From positions 1 through 33,510 of the forward strand of contig JANQPS010000466.1 in assembly GCA_028285365.1 (NCBI GenBank): DNA of 33,510 bases, given 5' to 3'. Below the pieces are notes generated by a model. That model did not search any database, was not told the DNA's origin, and worked only from the letters and a program-made list of their open reading frames with translations. The position numbers and the translations under genes are program-made. Origin of the DNA: Thermoanaerobaculia bacterium. GTDB taxonomy: Bacteria > Acidobacteriota > Thermoanaerobaculia > Multivoradales > Multivoraceae. The first letter of the stretch is position 1. Each line of letters starts with the position of its first letter. Shown here piece by piece: positions 18,594 to 27,448 of this stretch.

Positions 18594-20834
18594 ATGAACC
18601 ACCTTGTCTCGTTGTCCGGCAGGTCATCGTGTGCGCGTCTGATCGCGTTCCTGGTGGTCGTTCTGATCACGGTGGCGCTCAGCACGGGCTGCCTGCAGAG
18701 AACCTCGGTCGACCCCGAGCTCGATCGCCTGTCCGCCATTGCCGAGCGCGTCACGATCATGAGGGATGACTTCGGTGTTCCACACGTCTACGGAAAGACC
18801 GACGCCGACGCCGTGTTCGGGCTGCTCTACGCCCAGGCCGAAGACGACTTCCGGCGCATCGAGCGCAACTACACGTGGGCGGTCGGAAGGCTTGCCGAGG
18901 CGGAGGGCGAAGGTGCTCTCTTCAGCGACTTGCGAGCTCGCCTGTACATGACGATCGATGAAGCCAAGGCGCATTACGACTCCTCCCCGCCCTGGCTCAA
19001 AGAGCTCTGCGTGGCGTTTGCCGACGGTCTGAACTACTACCTCGCGACTCATCCGGAGGTGGTTCCCGAGGTCATCGAGCGCTACGAGCCATGGATGCCG
19101 ATGTTCTTCTTCGAAGGCTCGATCGGCGGTGACATCGAGCAGATTCCGCTGGGAGGTATCGAGGCCTTCTATGGTCGCGACGAGTCCATCGACATGGCCG
19201 CTCTGCGGGAGGCCAGAGCGCCCAGATTCGGCTACGACCACCATCTCGGCTCCAATGGTTTTGCGATTGCCGGTGAGCACACCCTCTCGGGAGACGCCTT
19301 GCTGCTCATCAATCCGCACACCACGTTCTTTTTTCGCGGCGAAGTCCACGTCGTGAGTGAAGAAGGTCTCAATGCCTACGGTGCCGTGACCTGGGGACAG
19401 TTCTTCGTCTACCAGGGGTTCAACGAAGACACGGGCTGGATGCACACGTCGACCCGCGTGGACTTCATGGACGAGTTCCTCGAGGAGATCGTCGATCGAG
19501 ATGGCGAGCTGTTCTACCGCTACGGAGAAGAGCTCAGGCCGGTCGAGGTTTCCGAGGTCACCCTTCGCTACAAGGACGGTGAGTCGCTCGCGGAGCGCAC
19601 CTTTCCTACGTACCGTACCCATCATGGACCCATCACTCACAAGCTCGGTGAGCGGTGGGTGGCGACGAAGATCAACTGGAATCCGCCAAAGGCGCTCGAA
19701 CAGTCGTTCGTCCGCACCAAGCAGGCCGGCCTGGACGGCTTCAACGAGATGATGGAGATCCGCACCAACTCGTCGAACAACACGGTGTACGCGGATTCGA
19801 GCGGCAACATCGCGTACTACCACGGCAACTTCGTACCGCGGCGCGACCCTACCGTCGACTACTCCGAGCCGGTTGACGGCAGTGACCCCGGAACCGATTG
19901 GCAGGGGCTCCACGAGCTCGGCGAGATCGTCACCGTCACGAATCCCGAGAACGGCTGGGTTCAGAACTGCAACTCCACGCCGTTCACTTCAGCTGGCGAG
20001 TTCAGTCCCAAGGCGAGCGACTATCCTGCCTACATGGCGCCAGATCCGGAGAACTACCGGGGCATTCACGCCGTGCAGGTGCTCGAAGAGCTCGACGGCA
20101 GCTCCGACCTGACGCTCGACGGCCTCATCGAGATGGCCTACGACCCGTACCTTCCTGGCCTGGCGGTTCTCGTGCCATCGCTCGTCCAGGCGTACGACGC
20201 CTCAGGTGGCGATGAAGCGTTGGCCTCGGCGATCGACGCGCTGCGCACCTGGGACTTCACGGTGTCCGTCGATTCTGTGGCGATGACGCTGGCGCACTTC
20301 TACGGCATGCAGTTCAGGCAAGACGGAGCCAACCCTGACGGACTGCGCGGTATGGCGCAGGTCGAGTGGTTCGCCAACTCCTCGGCGCGCGACGAGCGTC
20401 TGCGGATCTTCAGAGCCACCCTCGAGAAGCTCGAAGAAGACTTCGGCAGCTGGCAAACCCCGTGGGGCGAGGTCAATCGCTTTCAGCGCCTCAGTGGAGA
20501 TATCGATCTGAGCTACGACGACACCGCGCCGAGTCTTCCGGTCGGAATGGCGTCCGGAGACTGGGGTGCGCTCGCGTCGTTCCGGGCGCGGCAGAGGGCC
20601 GGCACCAAGCGCATCTACGGTTCGTCTGGCAACAGCTTCGTCGCCGTCGTGGAGTTTGGCGAGCGCCTGAAGGCGAAGACCCTACTGGCGGGTGGTCAGA
20701 GCGGTGATCCGCAGTCTCCGCACTTCGACGACCAGGCGGAGCGTTACGCCAACGTCGAGTTCAAGGACGTGGCCTACTACCGGGAAGATGTCGAGGCGCG
20801 GGCTGTGAGCACGTACCGTCCGGGGGAACGGTAG
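18594..20834 (+). CDS. Penicillin acylase / N-acyl amide hydrolase family lipoprotein (Ntn hydrolase)
   Basis: Lipobox-like 'ALSTGC'; 'VTIMRDDFGVPHVYGKTDADAVFGLLYAQAEDDFRRIE'; nucleophile region 'HLGSNGFAIAG'; 'KRIYGSSGNSFVAVVEFGE'. Confidence 0.92.
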   Translation: MNHLVSLSGRSSCARLIAFLVVVLITVALSTGCLQRTSVDPELDRLSAIAERVTIMRDDFGVPHVYGKTDADAVFGLLYAQAEDDFRRIERNYTWAVGRLAEAEGEGALFSDLRARLYMTIDEAKAHYDSSPPWLKELCVAFADGLNYYLATHPEVVPEVIERYEPWMPMFFFEGSIGGDIEQIPLGGIEAFYGRDESIDMAALREARAPRFGYDHHLGSNGFAIAGEHTLSGDALLLINPHTTFFFRGEVHVVSEEGLNAYGAVTWGQFFVYQGFNEDTGWMHTSTRVDFMDEFLEEIVDRDGELFYRYGEELRPVEVSEVTLRYKDGESLAERTFPTYRTHHGPITHKLGERWVATKINWNPPKALEQSFVRTKQAGLDGFNEMMEIRTNSSNNTVYADSSGNIAYYHGNFVPRRDPTVDYSEPVDGSDPGTDWQGLHELGEIVTVTNPENGWVQNCNSTPFTSAGEFSPKASDYPAYMAPDPENYRGIHAVQVLEELDGSSDLTLDGLIEMAYDPYLPGLAVLVPSLVQAYDASGGDEALASAIDALRTWDFTVSVDSVAMTLAHFYGMQFRQDGANPDGLRGMAQVEWFANSSARDERLRIFRATLEKLEEDFGSWQTPWGEVNRFQRLSGDIDLSYDDTAPSLPVGMASGDWGALASFRARQRAGTKRIYGSSGNSFVAVVEFGERLKAKTLLAGGQSGDPQSPHFDDQAERYANVEFKDVAYYREDVEARAVSTYRPGER

Positions 20835-21142
20835 GTCTTGCGGACGATGTTTGGGGGTTGGTGTTTGGGGTCGCGAGGAGCCATGCGACGAGTCGAGTCG
20901 CGGACAAGCAGGGACCGTGGCGACTAGCGAGTATGGTCAGCTCGTCGGCAACTGCGGATGACAGTGCTGCGGGTCTCTCCGACGGACAGGTTGTGGTCGG
21001 CGGACTGATCTGGGACGAGGTCCCTCCTGCGTGCCGGCCGCAGAGCACGCGCGATCGAACGTAGCGACCGGCACTCCGTCGGGATGACATCAGCTCTCTT
21101 GGGGGCCGCGCACGGAGACCACTTCTCTGCGTTACTCGTCTT

Positions 21143-21255
21143 GGAGTTGCGGAGCAACTCCCAAGCAACCCGAAGGGTTGCCAGCCTCAATCAACCAACA
21201 CGTTAGACGTCATCCCGGAGTTGCGAAGCAACTCCCAAGCTAGCCGAAGGCTAGC
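21143..21255. repeat. Two copies of a double-hairpin element between convergent genes
   Basis: Copy A: GGAGTTGC-GGA-GCAACTCC (21143-21161) + GCAACCC-GAA-GGGTTGC (21165-21181). Copy B: GGAGTTGC-GAA-GCAACTCC (21217-21235) + GCTAGCC-GAA-GGCTAGC (21239-21255). Confidence 0.9.
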
Positions 21256-22948
21256 CAAGCCACTGTTCGATGAGCGACGACAGGACGGGCAACGTCACGG
21301 GGCCGGCGTCGAGGACGGCGTCGTGAAAGCTGCGCAGGTCGAAGGCCTCGCCGAGCTCCTCTTCGGCGCGCTTGCGGAGCTTGCGGAGTTCGATGTTGCC
21401 GATCTGGTAGATGAGGGCCTGGCCCGGCCAGCCGATGTAGCGATCGACTTCGGCAGCGATGACGTCGCGCGGCAGGACCAGTGAGTCACACATCGTGTCG
21501 ATGGCCCGGTCACGGCTCCAGCCGTGCCAGTGGATGCCAGTGTCGACGACCAGTCGCAAGGCTCTCCAGAGCTCGGACTCGTAGCGGCCGTACAGCTGCA
21601 CGGGAGTCTCGTAGAGCCCCATGTCTTCACCGAGGCTTTCGCAATAGAGCGCCCAGGCTTCCAACATGACGTGGTAGTGGTGAAAGCCATGTCGTCTGAA
21701 CTCGGGCAGCTGATCGTCTTCCTGCATGAGAGCCAGATGCATCAGGTGACCTGGCCACGCTTCGTGGAGCGTGAACGGTCGCAGCATGTAGAGCGGACAA
21801 CGGCTGGGAATGCTGTTGAGCCAGAAGATTCCGGGCCGAGATCGGTCGGCCGGGTTCGGCTGGGCGTAGGCCGGGGGCATCAACTCCGACATGGCGTCGT
21901 TCATGCTCTCGATGCCGTACGTGATCCTTGGAATTCGACCGAAAAACGCGGGGATGAGCTTGTCGACCCGTTTGGCAAAACTCTCGGCTTCGTAGCGAAG
22001 CTGATCTCCGGAAGTGGCCAGATGCACAGGGTCTTCGAGGGAGCGACGGAAGCCTTCGACATCACCGTCGAACTCCGTTCTCCCGACGATCTCGGCCATG
22101 ATGGCTTCGATGCGGGCGGCCTCTTCCAGACCGAGCTGATGGATGGCTTCAGGCTCCAGGTCGAGGGTCGTCTGGCTGGAGACAAAGTGGCGATAGAGCT
22201 CCTCACCGCGATGAGTGCCGCGGCAACCGAGGTCGTCTCGCGCCGTGTCGCCGAGCGGGCCGACGAGGAATTCTGCGAACTGAAGGAAGGCCGGCTGGAC
22301 CTCATCCCGGGCGACGTCCAGTGCCCGTTGCTCCCAGCGCTCGACCAGGCCACGTTGGGTACTCCGCGCGCGCTCGAAAGGCCCCAACCAGGCTTGTTGT
22401 TCGGGTGGAGCCTCCAACGTCGCGCGAATGTTCTGCGCGGTTTTCTCGAGCACCAGTCGCGGGTACCGATGCCCGAGCTCCTGCCCGGCGGTCAGGCCTT
22501 CTCTGATGTCGGCCAACCATCGAGGTAGGGACCGAAGCCGCTCGACGTAGAGTTCTGTCCCCTCGTCGTCGCGCAGGGCCACTGAATTGGCGAACTGGGA
22601 CGCGATGACGACCGGACTGCTCGGAAAGAGGCTCGGATAGAGGTGAGCGTCGATCTCGAATTCGCGCCGCGTGGAATGGAGCTGATGTCGGAGCAGAGAC
22701 AGGTTTGCCTTCTGGAGGTCGCTTGGTGGCTCGTCACCGTTTGCGAACGCTCGCTCGATGGAGTCGACTTCGGCTAGCTGATCGTTGGCCTGGCGAGCCC
22801 GACGCTCGTAGTCGGAGGGAGCCTCGAAGGCGATCAGAGGTTCGTCGTTCGGGACCCCAGCCAGAAACGCGAGAAGAGGCCACTCTTCGCAGTGAGACGT
22901 CCAGTACTGCTCCATGAGATCGTCGAGTCGTTTCGCGGGTTGCGTCAT
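21251..22948 (-). CDS. DUF885 family protein (alternative GTG start at 23041)
   Basis: 'PLYMLRPFTLHEAWPGHLMHLAL' HExxxGH-like motif, 'MLEAWALYCESLGEDMGLY', 'IDTMCDSLVLPRDVIAAEVDRYIGWPGQALIYQIGNIELRKLR' typical of DUF885. Confidence 0.88.
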   Translation of the reverse strand: MTQPAKRLDDLMEQYWTSHCEEWPLLAFLAGVPNDEPLIAFEAPSDYERRARQANDQLAEVDSIERAFANGDEPPSDLQKANLSLLRHQLHSTRREFEIDAHLYPSLFPSSPVVIASQFANSVALRDDEGTELYVERLRSLPRWLADIREGLTAGQELGHRYPRLVLEKTAQNIRATLEAPPEQQAWLGPFERARSTQRGLVERWEQRALDVARDEVQPAFLQFAEFLVGPLGDTARDDLGCRGTHRGEELYRHFVSSQTTLDLEPEAIHQLGLEEAARIEAIMAEIVGRTEFDGDVEGFRRSLEDPVHLATSGDQLRYEAESFAKRVDKLIPAFFGRIPRITYGIESMNDAMSELMPPAYAQPNPADRSRPGIFWLNSIPSRCPLYMLRPFTLHEAWPGHLMHLALMQEDDQLPEFRRHGFHHYHVMLEAWALYCESLGEDMGLYETPVQLYGRYESELWRALRLVVDTGIHWHGWSRDRAIDTMCDSLVLPRDVIAAEVDRYIGWPGQALIYQIGNIELRKLRKRAEEELGEAFDLRSFHDAVLDAGPVTLPVLSSLIEQWLG

Positions 22949-23163
22949 AGGCCGTTGGCTCTCAATCAGATGTTCGACCAGGTGGTCGACCAGAGGTCGG
23001 ATCGCTGAAGGAGAAAGTATCTCAGGCGCGGGCCGGTTCACTCGCGATCGATTGGACCACGTGTGAACGCTTTGTGGGCACGAGTCGTTGGCGTCCGCAC
23101 GAGGTCCATACGCAGGGAGCGGGAGTACGGGTCGTTCGCTCCTCGAGGCGCGACTCTCGGGTG

Positions 23164-23973
23164 CTAGCCGAAGATCAGGATCAAGTAGCCGTTGGCGACC
23201 ATGTGCATCACGACGGCCACGACGAATCCGTAGCGCATCCTGACGTAGCCGAAGATCGAGGCGCTCACCAGTTGAGGGAGCACGATGATCGGGACGAACG
23301 GAAGGTGATCGAGTGACAGATTGGTGTAGCGCGGCAGGTGTCCCAGTCCGAACGCGAGCACGCTGAGCCAGTAGACGAGAGGGAAGCGTGCCGAGTAGAG
23401 CCGGCCGAGCACTCGAGGGACTCCGGGGCTGCGCAGCAGCGCGTACGCGCCGAGCGCGGTGACGATCCCGGCTCCTACTCGCGCGGCGACGTGGTCGGTG
23501 AGGTTGTGCGTCAGCGTGTCGGAGAGGAACCCGGAGACGACGAAGTAAGCGAGCGTACCGGCGGAGACTGCGAGTGTCGCGGTTCGCAAGCGCAGTGGCA
23601 GGCGAAACGCCAGCTCATCGAGCAAGGGGGCGAAGAGGCCGGCGATGAGGAGTTTGTGGCCGCGAGACCACTGGCCGATCTCCCCGTGGCTGAGCGCGTT
23701 CTCGAGATCGACCATGAGGTCGAACTCTTCCAGGAGGGCCATGGGCAAGACCGCCAGTACAGAGAGGACTTCGCCAGCGACGAAGAGGGCCACGAGCGCT
23801 GCGATCGCGGATCGCCAGGAGACGGTCTCGATCTCGGCACGGGGCCGGACGAGGAAGGCGAACACGTCTCGGACCTGAGAGGCGTAGAAACGCGGATCGA
23901 TCAGCTGCAAGCCGTCACGCAAGAGGCGGTCCTCCGTAGACAGGCGCAGTTCAGTCTTCGCCTGTGTGGACAA
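23164..23973 (-). CDS. CPBP family intramembrane metalloprotease-like protein (start uncertain)
   Basis: Multi-TM; motif 1 'DELAFR', motif 2 'FGLGH', motif 3 'HMVAN'. Confidence 0.75.
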   Translation of the reverse strand: MSTQAKTELRLSTEDRLLRDGLQLIDPRFYASQVRDVFAFLVRPRAEIETVSWRSAIAALVALFVAGEVLSVLAVLPMALLEEFDLMVDLENALSHGEIGQWSRGHKLLIAGLFAPLLDELAFRLPLRLRTATLAVSAGTLAYFVVSGFLSDTLTHNLTDHVAARVGAGIVTALGAYALLRSPGVPRVLGRLYSARFPLVYWLSVLAFGLGHLPRYTNLSLDHLPFVPIIVLPQLVSASIFGYVRMRYGFVVAVVMHMVANGYLILIFG

Positions 23974-24187
23974 GAGACGCCGGAGGAGATTTGGTCCTTA
24001 CCGAACGGGTCCCAGCGCACACGCTGACGGGATCGATGACGCGACGTCCGTTGTCGTTCGCGACTCGAGGAGGTGGGTCAACGGTCTGAAAACGTTCCCG
24101 CGTGGTACTAGAGTGGGCGTCTTCCGGTACAGCGGGGCTGGTCGCTGCAGTGAGTAGCAAACCGCCAGAGCCGGCGCGCCATCGATC

Positions 24188-25363
24188 ATGAGTGACGAAC
24201 GCTACACATCTCCGAACTCGGAGCTCTACGGCCTGCGCTGCCGGTCGTGTGGGGCGCCTTGCTCGCTGGACCAGCCATGCGAAACGTGCGGAGCCGCGCC
24301 GGCTGACGACACCGCAAGACGGGCCTTGCTGCTTCATCGCGACCGTCTGAGGCGTATCCACCAAAAGGCGAGGGCGGTTGCAGGCATGACCGCGATCGCC
24401 GGAGCCGAGGACCAAGGCGAAGTCATCACGCGGGCCCTCGGGGCGGTTGTGCTCCCGGCAGTGGGCTTGCCGTTCGTGGCGCTGCTTCTCGTCGGGAATG
24501 ACCTGCTTTCGTGTCTTCCGGCGTTGGGGATCCTGGCAGTTGCCCTGGTGTGGACCTGGATCGCAGCGCGCAAAGCGTTGAAGCAGGTCGGGCAGCTCGT
24601 CGACAGCGCTCGTGGTGACTCTTTTGGCGTGGTGCAGTCGTTGCTCCAGACCGAGACCGTGCAGTGCCCTTCTTGCGGCGGTTTTGTCGCGCTGCTGGCG
24701 CTGTCGGTGGCTGACGGCGTTCCGTGCCCGTGGTGTTCGGTCGAGCTGGTGGCACCGGGCCACGAGGCTGACGCCGAGCACTCGAGGGCGGTCGAGGCTC
24801 TCCAGGGGCTCGAAGACCAGGCGCGGGCCGCTTTCGCCGAGCGCAGGAACAGTTCGAGTACGGGCGTTGACGACCGGTTTACGGGCCGTTCTGGTTTCGA
24901 CGGACGTACCGGCGTCTTCAGTGGCGTTCATGAAGGCCAGGACATGTGGTACGGCTACGACCTTGTGGATGGTGACTTCGTCGGGCGGACCGAGCTGATG
25001 TCGCCGGGCCTGAGTGAGAGACGGTGGCTGCTGGTCGCGCCGGACGACGAAGAGTCCATGAAAGCGCTCGCCCGGGCATGGCAGGTTGCGCTGCCCTCGG
25101 TCCAGGTGATGGACGGCGTGGAGCCTGCGAGGGTCGCGGCGGGGAAGCGGACTCTCGACGTGTACTCGGATGGTGCCCAAGACGAGTCTGCCTCGGAGCT
25201 ACATGATCTCGGACGGATCTCGGGCGCTCTCGAACAGCTCGACGACGGGGACGCCGTGGTGATCGATCGGGCCGGAGTCTCCATCTGGACCCTGCAGGCC
25301 GGTCGGGCCGGTGTGGTGCTCGATGCGGGAGCGCAGATTGCGTCGTCGTTGGCCCCTCGCTAG
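24188..25363 (+). CDS. Hypothetical membrane protein with two zinc-ribbon-like motifs
   Basis: N-terminal 'CRSCGAPCSLDQPCETCG', two TM segments, then 'CPSCGGFVALLALSVADGVPCPWC', followed by a soluble C-terminal region of unknown family. Confidence 0.75.
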   Translation: MSDERYTSPNSELYGLRCRSCGAPCSLDQPCETCGAAPADDTARRALLLHRDRLRRIHQKARAVAGMTAIAGAEDQGEVITRALGAVVLPAVGLPFVALLLVGNDLLSCLPALGILAVALVWTWIAARKALKQVGQLVDSARGDSFGVVQSLLQTETVQCPSCGGFVALLALSVADGVPCPWCSVELVAPGHEADAEHSRAVEALQGLEDQARAAFAERRNSSSTGVDDRFTGRSGFDGRTGVFSGVHEGQDMWYGYDLVDGDFVGRTELMSPGLSERRWLLVAPDDEESMKALARAWQVALPSVQVMDGVEPARVAAGKRTLDVYSDGAQDESASELHDLGRISGALEQLDDGDAVVIDRAGVSIWTLQAGRAGVVLDAGAQIASSLAPR

Positions 25364-25405
25364 CGAGGTGGTCCCCTTGGGAGCGTTCGCGATGCGCGGA
25401 CCACC
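25355..25405. terminator. Overlapping hairpins spanning a stop codon
   Basis: CCTCGCTAGCGAGG palindrome (25355-25368; TAG stop at 25361) and GGTGGTCC (25367-25374)/GGACCACC (25398-25405). Confidence 0.45.
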
Positions 25406-25549
25406 AGTCTCCGAAGATCGGCAGACTCTCGAGTCTTTTCCGACAAGCCGAAACCTGGGCGATGCTCTCGCGTAGCAGCCTCGAGAACGTTCTCCTCCCT
25501 CGCTATGCCAGTTAGGCGAGCGATCGAAGGTCAAGCCTAAGGAGCTGAT

Positions 25550-26482
25550 ATGCACACTCCCCGATCCCACGTGACCCGTCGTGTCGTCTCGACGATGACC
25601 TTGGTGACCTGTTTCCTCCTGGTTTCGATTCCTGCGTTCAGCAGCAGTATCAGTGAGCGTTTCGACGTCTCACCAGGTGGATTGCTGGTACTCGAGGCTG
25701 AAGGAGCCAAGATCGAGATCCTGCCCGGATCGAGCCGAGAGGTGACACTCGACCTCGAACGACGTGGATCGAGCACCAAGCCGATCGAAGACGACTACGA
25801 CCTCCAGTTCTCACAGGACGGTGATGTGGTCACCTTGATCATCGAGCGCAAGCGCGGATCGTCCTGGCTCAATTGGAGCTGGAAAGAGCGCGGCGTGGAA
25901 GCGACCGTCAGGGTCCCGGTGCGCTTCGACGCTCGCGTCAAGTCATCCGGGGGCTCGGTGCAGCTCCAGGAGCTCCAGGGTGACGTCGACATCCGCAGCT
26001 CTGGTGGCTCCATTGGCGTCGGTGAGGTCGATGGCCAGATGGACCTCGAGAGCTCCGGCGGCTCGATTCGAATCGCTGCGGTCACGGGTGATGCACAGAT
26101 CCAGAGCTCGGGAGGCTCGATCACCATCGAGCGTGCCGGTGCCGCGGTGGACGCATCGACCTCGGGCGGCTCGATCAAGGTCGAAGAGATCTCGGGTCCG
26201 TTACGTGCCTCGACGTCCGGCGGGAGCGTGCGAGCCAACTTGACCGAGACGCCTGGTAGCGACAGCGAGCTGAGGACGTCGGGCGGCAGCATCGAGGTGC
26301 GTCTGGCAAGCCACGTAGCGGTCGACATCGACGCCCGTGCCTCGGGCGGTTCGGTCAGCGATCGGATTGGCGTCGACGCCACGACCAAGTCGAAGGGGCG
26401 TCTCGTGGGCACCGTCGGTGGTGGAGGTCCCCGGATGGTGTTGCGCAGCTCGGGTGGCAGCGTTCGCCTCGTCAGCGAGTAG
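25550..26482 (+). CDS. Exported DUF4097-like beta-strand repeat protein with nine SGGS motifs
   Basis: Signal peptide 'VVSTMTLVTCFLLVSIPAFS'; nine '[ST]SGGS[IV]'-type repeats (one 'ASGGS'). Confidence 0.8.
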   Translation: MHTPRSHVTRRVVSTMTLVTCFLLVSIPAFSSSISERFDVSPGGLLVLEAEGAKIEILPGSSREVTLDLERRGSSTKPIEDDYDLQFSQDGDVVTLIIERKRGSSWLNWSWKERGVEATVRVPVRFDARVKSSGGSVQLQELQGDVDIRSSGGSIGVGEVDGQMDLESSGGSIRIAAVTGDAQIQSSGGSITIERAGAAVDASTSGGSIKVEEISGPLRASTSGGSVRANLTETPGSDSELRTSGGSIEVRLASHVAVDIDARASGGSVSDRIGVDATTKSKGRLVGTVGGGGPRMVLRSSGGSVRLVSE

Positions 26483-26611
26483 CACCGCGCGCGACTCGTT
26501 CGCAGGCCGATTCGCCGATTCGCAGGCACTTCTGGCGGCGAGGGAGAGGTGGATCGGCGGGCTCGACTATGATCCCGCCGTTTCGCACAATGCCCCATTG
26601 GAGGTGCACCC

Positions 26612-27400
26612 GTGACCCAGCCAGAGCATCTACGCCTCGAGGTCGAAGGCGGTATCGCGACACTCACGATCGATCGCCCCGAGAAGAAGGGAGCGATTAC
26701 CTACCAGATGCTGTTCGACTTCGTCGGGCTGGTTCGCGAGGTTGCCGAGCGCGATGACGCCCGGGTCCTGATTCTCACCGGTACCGACGGCTGCTTCTGC
26801 GCCGGTACCGACCTTGCCAATCTCGAGACCATTCCGGGCAAAGAGCGCGGGGTGCGGGGTGAAGCTCACGAAGAAGACGTCTGGTGGCCGCTCGTCGCCT
26901 GTCCGAAGCCCGTGATCGCGGCGATCGACGGGCCGGCGGTGGGAATGGGAGCCGAGTTCAGTAGTCAGTGTGACGTGCGGATTGCGACACCCAGAGCACG
27001 GTTTGCCTGGAACTTCGTGCATCGCGGGCTCGTGCCGGACACCGGGGCCGGATCCTGGTTGCTGCCGCGTCTCCTGGGACCGCAGCAAGCTCTTCGGCTG
27101 CTGTACTCCGGTGACTTCCTGAGCGCCGACGAAGCCCTCGAAGCCGGCTACGTCGCCCAGATCGTCGAGCCTGAACAGCTGGCAGAGCGTGCCCGTGAGC
27201 TGGCGATGTCGTTTCTGCAGGGTTCACCCTTCTCCCAGAAGCGCATCAAGGAGCTCGTTTATCAGGGCATGACCCGCAGCGTGGAAGAGCACATGGGCGC
27301 TCACGTCGAGGCTCTCAAGGAGTGTTTCGCCTCCGAAGACCATCAGGAGGGCGTGCGCTCGTTCCTCGAGAAGCGGCCGCCACGGTTCGTCGGTCGTTGA
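26612..27400 (+). CDS. Enoyl-CoA hydratase/isomerase family protein
   Basis: 'LEVEGGIATLTIDRPEKKGAITYQM', 'FCAGTDLANLE', 'KPVIAAIDGPAVGMGAEFSSQCDVRIA'. GTG start. Confidence 0.92.
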   Translation: MTQPEHLRLEVEGGIATLTIDRPEKKGAITYQMLFDFVGLVREVAERDDARVLILTGTDGCFCAGTDLANLETIPGKERGVRGEAHEEDVWWPLVACPKPVIAAIDGPAVGMGAEFSSQCDVRIATPRARFAWNFVHRGLVPDTGAGSWLLPRLLGPQQALRLLYSGDFLSADEALEAGYVAQIVEPEQLAERARELAMSFLQGSPFSQKRIKELVYQGMTRSVEEHMGAHVEALKECFASEDHQEGVRSFLEKRPPRFVGR

Positions 27401-27448
27401 GAGACCGACCGGCCTGTGGCTGGTGGTCGCGGTAGGCGTCGATAGCGC

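Noticed and set aside
18624-19913. 429-aa ORF antisense to the penicillin-acylase gene
   Set aside because: Shadow ORF caused by high GC and codon bias; no domain or RBS.
21524-22528. 334-aa ORF antisense to DUF885
   Set aside because: Shadow ORF opposite a well-supported coding region.
23951-25180. 409-aa minus-strand ORF over the zinc-ribbon gene
   Set aside because: Low-complexity Arg/His-rich translation; the plus frame has cysteine clusters and TM segments.
25795-26667. 290-aa minus ORF with 'EPPE' repeats
   Set aside because: The repeats are simply the complement of the SGGS repeats on the plus strand.
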